A stretch of 64,000 bases of DNA from positions 2,259,001-2,323,000 of the forward strand of contig JAYJMM010000004.1 in assembly GCA_037349105.1 (NCBI GenBank), read 5' to 3'. Made by a program: the position numbers and the translations under genes. Of this stretch, positions 56,601-64,000 are shown one piece after another. This DNA is from Limnomonas spitsbergensis (Eukaryota; Chlorophyta; Chlorophyceae; Chlamydomonadales). Every line of letters begins with the position of its first letter. The stretch's first letter is position 1. The notes under the pieces are model-generated. The model did no database searches, was not told where the DNA came from, and was given only the letters and a program-made list of their open reading frames with translations.

Positions 56601-59600
56601 AGTGCCACCACTGGGGTATCATGCAGGTGCATGAGTGGTCACCCAGGTGAATGAGCGGGCAGAGAAAGGGGGGTCATTAAGGAATGTGAGTTGGGCTGAA
56701 TGGCAGGCACTGCACCTATTCAATCTTGATGGGATACAGGTAGAGGATGGGAGACAAGGCCTTAGAGCCAATGCAAATGCATGGGCCAGAGGCAAGGGCA
56801 ACAAGAACAACTGAAGTGGATCTCCACTCTTCAAGCATGGTGCAATCAATAATAATGATACCGGTCTGCAGAATGCTTGCGCGAAGGATGTCCCCGCCCT
56901 GCCCTGCCCTGTTCAGGGCGCCCTGTCATTCATTGCAGGCTTTGCCTCATCCCCTCCCGCCGCACAACCCAGCGCTTAACAGCTGGATCTTGCCTCGCTT
57001 GACAGCTGGATCTTGCCTCGCTTGACAGCTGGATTTTCCCTCACTGGACAGCTGGATTTTCCCTCGCTTGACAGCTGGATCTCCCAGCGCTTTACAGCCC
57101 TGCCTCTTCCCCCATCCTAACCTACCGTGAACATTTGCTCGCTCTCCTTGTGCTCCATGAGCATGATAGCCGAGTAATCCGTTGCAAACAGCAGGCCGCG
57201 AGCAACCAAGTCCTCCAGGGATAAGTTGCCCTGAGGGGAGCCGAGGGCACCAAGGGACACAGATCGGGCGCTGGCGGTAAAGGACAGGAACACAACAGAG
57301 CATGTGATTGGTGCAAGGCTTGACCTTCGTGCTCCAAAGTAACTGAAACACACACCCTGCTCCCGGTGCCCTCAGGCAAAAACAGGGCACAGGGCACAGG
57401 GCTGATCAAAGGTTCCCATTCCAGAAACCATGCAAAATAATATTTCTCTGAAGAAGAGTCGAACCTCCTTGCAGCCCTTACAGAGCACGCAGGGCCGAGC
57501 AGCAGGTACATCAGGGGGCGCATTACCGATCACCTGCGTACTGTCAGTTCAGAACATCGCCCCTCCCTCCTCCCCCGTCCACACACAACCTCCAGTCCTA
57601 CCTGAACCAGGCGGCCCGTTGCTGCAATTTTATGAGCCAGCATCTCCCTCTGGAGTGCCAGAGATTCCTTCCAGTAGAGCTCGTCGTCGAAGATGCCCTG
57701 CAGGCAGTACAGCAGCAGCTCATCAGCAGCACAACAGAAGTACGGGACCCAGCATCGGTGGACATTCGTGCACACAGCGACAAGCTCGCCTCTCTCTCAT
57801 GTACAAGACGTTGCAGAAAGGCGTGCACAGAGCGCCCATGCAGCCCGCTCAAGCATCGAACCACATGGTGGACGCTAAGGCATTGGCTATTGTGTGCATT
57901 CTCAGCTCCAAAACATGCGAAACCGCCCCCCTCCTGTAAACCAATTGCGTGGGACCCACTGACCCATCATGCTGGGTGCCAGCCTAGCGCAGGTTCCCCT
58001 CCCCGATATTCCCCTCACCTGCAGCGAGCGCCCCATCGCCGCCTCAAAGGCGTCCCTGCTGATACACAACACCGTCACGTCACCGAGCGCCACCACATTG
58101 GCTGCCCGCTGTGCGCTGACCAGGAGAGCCCGCTCGCCAAAGTACTGACCGGCCAGCAGCCGCAGCACCTCCTTGGGCACCTCAGACAGGTCGTCGGGGT
58201 TCTTGCGGACCTTGGGGCAGCAGGGGCACCTTGGGGTCAGGGCTCAGGGGCGTCCGGGGGGCAGGCAAATGAAGGCAAGGAGCCACATGAGTCTGAATGA
58301 GTTCAGCTGCGGGAAGCGCATGGTAGAGGGTGTGCCAGGTCTTGCTGATCAGGCGAATGGAGGCAAGATATCGCATGTGTCTAAATGAGTTCAGCAGCGG
58401 GAAGCGCATGGTAGAGGTTGCGCCAGGTCTTGATGATCATGCTTACACAATTACACTGAACACTGCAGATACCTAGGTAGATACCACTTCTGACTAAAAA
58501 CACGTCATTATAAACCATACCGTTTTCCTGTACTGGTACACCGGGCACCAGCATAGGAACTTTTTACTACATTAGACAAGGGAGCATACGTGAAGACAGA
58601 TTTAAAATATGTCAGACACCGGTATAAATATCTAAACCGTACATATAAAAAACAGCGTCCATCCGAGACGCTTACCGTGCAAACCACCTCTCCCGCTTGA
58701 ATGAGGAAGAAGTCCCTGCCCTCCTCCCCCTGACTGATGATGCAGTCGCCCTCCTTGTAGTGGGTGCGGGACATGGCGCTGGCCAGACGGAAGAGCTACG
58801 CGGGGATCACACAGCTGCAGGGGTTATTAATAGGCACAGCCACACACCCGCAAGTTGTTCATGGGCACAGCCACACAGCTGCAGCAGAGCATGCTTGCAG
58901 CTAGCCATGGCTGAATGAATGAGCGCAGGAGAGCATGCCCAGTCAAAGCAGCAGCGCGTTTATCAGCAGGGACCCTAACCTGCTGCCAGGTCCTGCCCTA
59001 AACCCAAGCCCAGGTCTTATAGCAGGGCAGACAAAACTGCTGGCAACCCGAAGTCAGATTTTGTGTTGGCCATAACCTAAAGAGGCAGAGATCATCATAG
59101 ATTCATAGCCTGTGAGTCATAAGGAGGGTGCAGGTGAAGACCCAGCCGCTTAAGCCATCAGAATTGCCAGTGGCTGTGTCGCAGACTTACGGGAGCTTAC
59201 TCTCGACGCAACAAGGTTGTGTGCATCGGCGCGGTGCTGTGTTCACAAGACGGGCGTTTGGACAATATTCCCCCCTGCACTCCTGCAGGCTAGGTTGTTG
59301 TTACAAATCTTACACAAGAACCCACAGCCTTTTGCGAAAGGGCCAAGCAGAGCGAACCGGGAGGACCGGGAGAATTAGGTTAGGCTACCCCTCTGTTCCT
59401 ACGCGCAGCATGCTGCAAGAGCACAATCCCAGAACGCCTCACAGCCTTGCGGCACTGCCTCCACCCGCACCTGGCTGACAGTCAGACAATGCAGCGCCTC
59501 AACGCTGCGCATGATCCTGACCAATGAGCACAGCTCGTATTCAGGTAGTTGCGCCAGGCCGGTGCCCTGAGCCACCTCAGCCTGCCTCAGCGCGCGGCGG

Positions 59601-62600
59601 AACGGCTGCCGCGCCAGCAGCCACAGCGCGCCGTCCGTTCGCGCAACCACCATCGCCGCCCGCTGCTTCGAGTACAGCAGCGCCAGCTCGCCGAACGAGG
59701 CAACGAGACCAGGCTGGCTGACGTAGGTGTGTACCAGGTCAGGCTGCCGCTGCTCGTGGTGCCCGACCAGCGCACCGCCGCCGTCCGTCAGGAGCGAGTG
59801 CTGCACAAAGACGTCGAAGTGCCCAGACTCCACCACGAAGAACGTGTCCCCTGCCGAGCCCTGCCGGATCACCACGTCGCCCTCGCTCACGACGCAGCGC
59901 TCAAACAGCGACAGCACCGTCCGCCGGTGCTCGAGCGCCAGGCTGGCAAACAGAAAGCTGTGGGAGACAGCGCCCTCCAGGAACTCAAGCTCCTCCTTGG
60001 TGTGCCCGGATGAGGACAGCCCCAACGGCCCACCTGATTCAGAGCCGCCGCAGACGTGCTGCGCGGTGCTGCTTCGGGACATGAAGCCCCCCGAGTTAGA
60101 CCGCATGAAAGTCCTAACGACGTCCTGCTGCTGGCTGTCACCCACGAATCTTGGGGAGCCTGGTGCGGTGGTGGCGTGGTTCTTCAGCCGCATCAGCCCA
60201 CCCCGACCGTTGGCCTCTAGAATATCCCCAGCGCTGTCGCATGAGGCCTCGATGGCAGGCAGACGTAGGTTGGCCATGCGCCGCGTCGCAATGCCATGCG
60301 CCGGCCGAGTGCTGTAATCCATAAGAGGTCTAAAAGGGACATCAAGATCAATCAAGAGTAAGGAGGAGGGAGAAGGGGGGGGGGGGGGCAGCTGGTTGTT
60401 AAAAGGATGTCACCCCACCGGACCCCACATCTATCCTACAGCCACAGCCTGCAGAGATATCTGCTTCACTCTAAAAGGCGCATGGCAGGCTGGCATATGC
60501 AGGGCATGGAGGGGTCAGACTGGTAAAGGCAAGGCAGTGAGGTACCTTCGGGTAGATCAGGTAGATCAGGTAGATCAAGGCAGGTCTAGCATTGCTTGTT
60601 TGCTGACAAAGAGGCAGGGCGTGGGGCAGGCGGTCGCTCACCCCTGCGGTGTGGGTAGGGCCATCTGCGGTGCTGCGTCGACCACCCCTTGCAGCTGAAC
60701 CACGATCATGGTGATGTCATCTGTGCGTGTCTCGTGCTGCAGCCAGAGGCGGTAGGACTCGGCCACCACGCTGAAGCAGGCCTCCTGCGGGTCTTCGAAC
60801 TTAGAGACCTGCAGGGGGCCAGGCGCACGGGTGTCTGAGCGGCAGGCCCGGGAGAGTGGCGATGGAGGCGCGTATGAGGCAGGCATCCAGCAGCCCGAGG
60901 GGAGGCCTTGCACACAACAGTGTGGCTCCGCATGGTCTCGAGGGGGGACAGGATGATGCCTCGTCCTAGGGCCTGGAGCAGGGGGCATACCCTCCCTCCT
61001 TCATGAACGTACAACAGCTGGCAACATGTGGCACAGCACATGGAGGGCAGGAGGTCCTCAACATAATCGGATTTATGGGATGGGATCATAGATGCAAGTG
61101 CATGTTTGCCGGCAGATTGACATGGGAATTTAAAAGCGAAAAAATCTGTCCGTCACCCAGGAAGACCAGGTGCTTTACCTGCTTTCCTACCATGCCAGGA
61201 CCGTTACGAGTATATATATATATATATATATTTCCAATGGACTAATTGGTCACGGTGTATGATTGTTTTTCGTTTGTCCTTGGTTGATAGGAAGCACAGC
61301 CTCTGACGTCGTGATCACCATGGTATCCATAAACATGCTCGTACTGCCAGCGGCCTCGCCAACCCTCCACACACACACCATATCAACCACGCTCTGGCTG
61401 GTCAGGAACTCCCACACGCCATCCGACGCGATGATGATAAATGGGTTGGTTGAGGTGAGGAGCTTGGTTACCACCTCTGGCTCAGCAAACACTCCTATCC
61501 GCTCCGCAGCTGCGGGCAGGAGGGCAGGCAGGAAGTAGGCCTCCGCATGCAGCAGGAAGTAGGCCTCCGCATGCAGCAGGAAGTAGGCCTCCGCATGCAG
61601 CAGCAGGCCCCAACAGCATAGCTTCATGACACCAAATCTAATGCCCCAAACATGCGATTCACACGCCTCTGTGCCTGCATCATAATATATGTTCAACACT
61701 GGCAAAGACCCCCTCCCCAGCATGCACCCCTCCCCGCAATGTGCATCCCCCCTGCATGCCCCCCCCCTGCCCCCGAGCCACCCACCGCTGTCTCCAATGC
61801 TGCGCGTGAAGGCCGTCCCCGGGTAGGTAGCATTTGGGGCCCACAGGCGCGGTGGGTCGCCTTCATTGTCCTCCTCAGTGCCCCAGTGCTCCACATTGGG
61901 GTCCTTCAGACCCTCCAGCTGGTCCAGCGTCAGCACACGCGCCCCACACCTTTTCACACGTTCACACTCATCACGTCTGTGGGTTTACAGGGGGGGGAGG
62001 TCAGTGTGACCCTGCGGATAGGCAACAAGCGGCCTCAGGGCCGGGGCGGGCAATTTGCCACAAGGGGTCCCAGGAAGATAAGGCACTCAGAGGACACTGT
62101 TTGGTTGGCCCTTAGTGGCTTGCAGCGACACCTTGGCATCCACCCCAGGATCGTGTCACTGGCCAGCTGCGCTGGGGCCTCAGTGTCCATCAGGTCAGGA
62201 ACGGCATCCGCCCGTGGGGCCTAAATGTACTGAACTAATGATCCAGCATGAGTGCATGACACATGTCTCATTCAGTTATATCCCCCACATGGCTCATCAC
62301 GCCACCATGCAGACCCATATGGTCACAGCCCAGCTTGACCTCACCCCCTCAATATCGCTCAGGCCTCAGGCCTCAGGCTCAGTACCTGAATGGCGTTTGG
62401 TCAAAGGATAGGTCCTGTGCGATAAGCCGGTCCCCTTGGCACTCAGCCAGCACGCATCTTGAGTCCCCAACGTTGGCGACGTAAACAGTCCTTCCCCTCA
62501 GTAGCACAGCAATGGCTGTGGTCCCACTCATGGAGTCATCCACGTCTTGCATCCTATGCAGCTGCGTGTTTGTGAGCACCATGGACCTATGGTATGCCAG

Positions 62601-63708
62601 CTCCGGGGAGACCAGGAACTGCGTGTTGTTCAGCAGGTTCTCGGCGACCTACAGAGTGGGTGGGCATGTGACCATCGGTTCACGTGCAGGGCAGCAGCAT
62701 CTGGGGCGGGGCACATTGAATGCAGCACAGGGGCGTCGCATGGGCAGTTGACCAGGACACTGGCTGAAAGTGCCATGCAGTATGGTGGCTGCTGCATGTA
62801 TTGCGCGGCACAGATCCAAGTTCATACAAGTGATGGGCAGCATGCTAGTTGTAGCATGTACTCGCAGCATGGCACTCATTGCTAGTGCCCAGGAAGACTT
62901 CCATGTGATGACATGTCCAGTATATGGACAAGTGCGACCAAGTTGAGCTACATTGGTCATGCATAGCAAAGTGCAGCATGAATGCATGATCGTAATCGTA
63001 TGTGCTGTGCAGCGTCTTGTTAACTGCTGCTGCTAAGCATGGTGCTGATCACATGGGTGACAATGGAAGCACTGCACACGTGGTGCATTGAAACAGTTCA
63101 GGCAGACGAAAATAACTCAGTGTAAGGAAGATATATGGTGTTTGTCGCTGACTCAGGTAAGTTTCCTCCATGCCGCCATGCATGCGGCCCCCATGCGTGG
63201 ATTTTTCGATATGACGTGTACCCATGCATAAGTATCAGAATGGTCCTTTGCCCACACCTTGTCCCTTGCAAATTGTGCACATTGCGTTCCGTATTCTCCA
63301 TGCCCATCGAAGACACCAAACAGAGCTTGCTCAGGGTCTCCCGCAAACTGAGGGTGTGTGCACAGTGCGTCCTGGTTCGCCTTGTCCGGGGCATCTGGAT
63401 AATATCCACGCTGAGTCACGTAGGCATATCGGACGGTGAAGTTGCACGAGGGCAGAAAAAATGTTTGTGTCCCCTCGGAGGAGGCAAGTCTTGACTTGTA
63501 GTCCTTCGCATTCAGCGGGCCCGTCGTGGGGACGAAGGTAGATGGTACAGAGCCTTGAAAATCCAAATCACTGAATTCAACCTTGCCACTTTGCTCATCA
63601 CCATCGTTGTTGCTCTCTTTGGATGTCGAGCAACCCTGTCGGGGACATGGGCGAGGATGGCATCACGCATCCTATATAGCCCGGGAATATGCGTCAGGTA
63701 CGTACCAT
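53697..63708 (-). CDS. PP2C phosphatase - tandem cNMP-binding - AGC-type kinase fusion (18 exons)
   Basis: Orthologue of the plant PP2C/cyclic-nucleotide-binding/kinase protein (Arabidopsis At2g20050 type). Exons: 63708-63706, 63635-63258, 62648-62386, 61976-61786, 61509-61379, 60808-60642, 60329-59471, 58795-58676, 58211-58019, 57697-57602, 57230-57126, 56260-56114, 55739-55560, 55229-55209, 55071-54976, 54649-54565, 54208-53995, 53811-53697; about 1120 aa. It starts MGCSTSK (myristoylation/palmitoylation type). PP2C (about 40-375): [50 protein letters not shown], all key residues present. cNBD-A (about 493-660) has [16 protein letters not shown] and cNBD-B (about 665-770) has [16 protein letters not shown]. 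The kinase (about 805-1085) has YRGLSVHS for YRDLKPEN and DFRFAR for DFGFA, then [10 protein letters not shown] and [19 protein letters not shown]. An AGC C-tail follows. Exon 9 needs a 1-nt correction. Confidence 0.92.
54714..54790. repeat. Two-copy ~38-bp tandem repeat in a PP2C-kinase intron
   Basis: GGTAAGGGGAGTTAGAAACA plus GCTGGCAAGG is repeated twice in the intron between 54975 and 54650. Confidence 0.7.
55779..55910 (-). repeat. Dispersed GC-rich element, copy E
   Basis: Contains GGCGGCCACTACTAGGCCGA, GGGGACCAAATCTTGACCGG and CCCATGGCCGTAGG on the plus strand, the reverse complement of the family consensus. It lies in the PP2C-kinase intron between 56113 and 55740, in sense orientation. 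Confidence 0.65.
56976..57100. repeat. ~24-bp minisatellite, about five copies, in a PP2C-kinase intron
   Basis: Unit close to TTGACAGCTGGATCTTGCCT plus CGC. It lies in the intron between 57125 and 56261, close to the upstream exon. Confidence 0.75.
58285..58440. repeat. Tandem duplication (~95 bp) in a PP2C-kinase intron
   Basis: GAGTTCAGC(t/a)GCGGGAAGCG, CATGGTAGAGG and GCCAGGTCTTG recur in order twice, in the intron between 58675 and 58212. Confidence 0.7.
61210..61232. repeat. (TA)n microsatellite
   Basis: About eleven TA dinucleotides lie in the PP2C-kinase intron between 61378 and 60809. Confidence 0.85.
61530..61605. repeat. 24-bp tandem repeat, three copies, in a PP2C-kinase intron
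   Basis: GGAAGTAGGCCTCCGCATGC plus AGCA is repeated three times without visible change, in the intron between 61785 and 61510 and close to the 3' splice site. Confidence 0.85.
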
Positions 63709-64000
63709 GGCTAAGCGCCTGAAAGTGAAGTCTAGATTTACTTCATCGCAGATGGCCGCATCGTCACTTCATTACACGGCTCCGTGCCCGCCAGCTGCTC
63801 AGGATGGCCAGTGACAGCGCTGCCTGTTTATACCCTGCTTGATCGTGTAGGTTGACGGAATTGTTTTAAAGTATTAAAACGAGCATTGATGTGTCGGTAC
63901 CAGGTCGGTACATACGGCAATACTTTTAGACGGTTATTTTTGGCAGGCGTAGAAGTGTCTGCGCGCGGCCCAAGGTCGTCATACATTGACGTGTCCAAAA
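63709..64000. other. Upstream region of the PP2C-kinase gene
   Basis: 292 bp between the start codon of the minus-strand gene and the window edge. It should hold the 5' UTR and promoter. No other gene or recognisable control motif is seen. Confidence 0.4.

Noticed and set aside
59549..60317. Plus-strand ORFs of 154 and 196 codons
   Set aside because: Both are antisense shadows of the large GC-rich PP2C-kinase exon 60329-59471, which carries a clear cNMP-binding domain on the minus strand.

Overview
This is nuclear DNA from an intron-rich eukaryote, most likely a green alga. The genes are split into many short GT-AG exons. One gene is the PP2C / cyclic-nucleotide-binding / AGC-kinase fusion known from land plants and green algae. 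An intron holds plant/algal-type TTTAGGG repeats, and TGTAA, the green-algal poly(A) signal, occurs downstream of some genes. I see no operons, tRNA, rRNA, CRISPR or bacterial features.

Layout. (1) 323-34261, minus: one kinesin heavy-chain-like gene of 14 exons and about 879 codons. Two of its introns have grown to 14.4 kb and 13.2 kb and are almost pure tandem repeat: about 295 copies of a G-rich ~47-bp minisatellite (about 16.63-30.79 kb) and 486 copies of a 26-bp satellite (3186-15821). Together they are about 42% of the window. (2) 34730-37109, plus: a Cys/His-rich, probably zinc-binding protein, divergent from the kinesin. (3) 38372-46614, minus: a 16-exon calpain-like protein in which Cys, His and Asn of the catalytic triad are all replaced. 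(4) 46833-47694, plus: a small protein with a DPY-30/RIIa-like dimerisation motif. (5) 48754-49458, minus: an unrecognised single-exon protein. (6) 49761-51912, plus: a membrane-anchored PAN/Apple-like and cyclophilin fusion with a degenerate isomerase site. (7) 53697-63708, minus: an 18-exon PP2C-cNBD-cNBD-kinase fusion with an intact phosphatase but a degenerate kinase.

Genes alternate in strand, giving three short divergent intergenic regions (candidate shared promoters) and two convergent ones. There is no obvious common pathway. Three proteins (calpain, cyclophilin, kinase module) keep the fold but lack key catalytic residues. A dispersed GC-rich element of about 130 bp occurs five times, four of them in introns. 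Many introns carry their own small tandem repeats, so tandem duplication inside introns is the dominant mutational theme.

Exon models were built by hand from splice-site consensus, reading-frame continuity and family motifs. The kinesin, zinc-finger, DPY-30-like and cyclophilin models are phase-consistent throughout. The calpain and PP2C-kinase models each have one junction that is off by one base.
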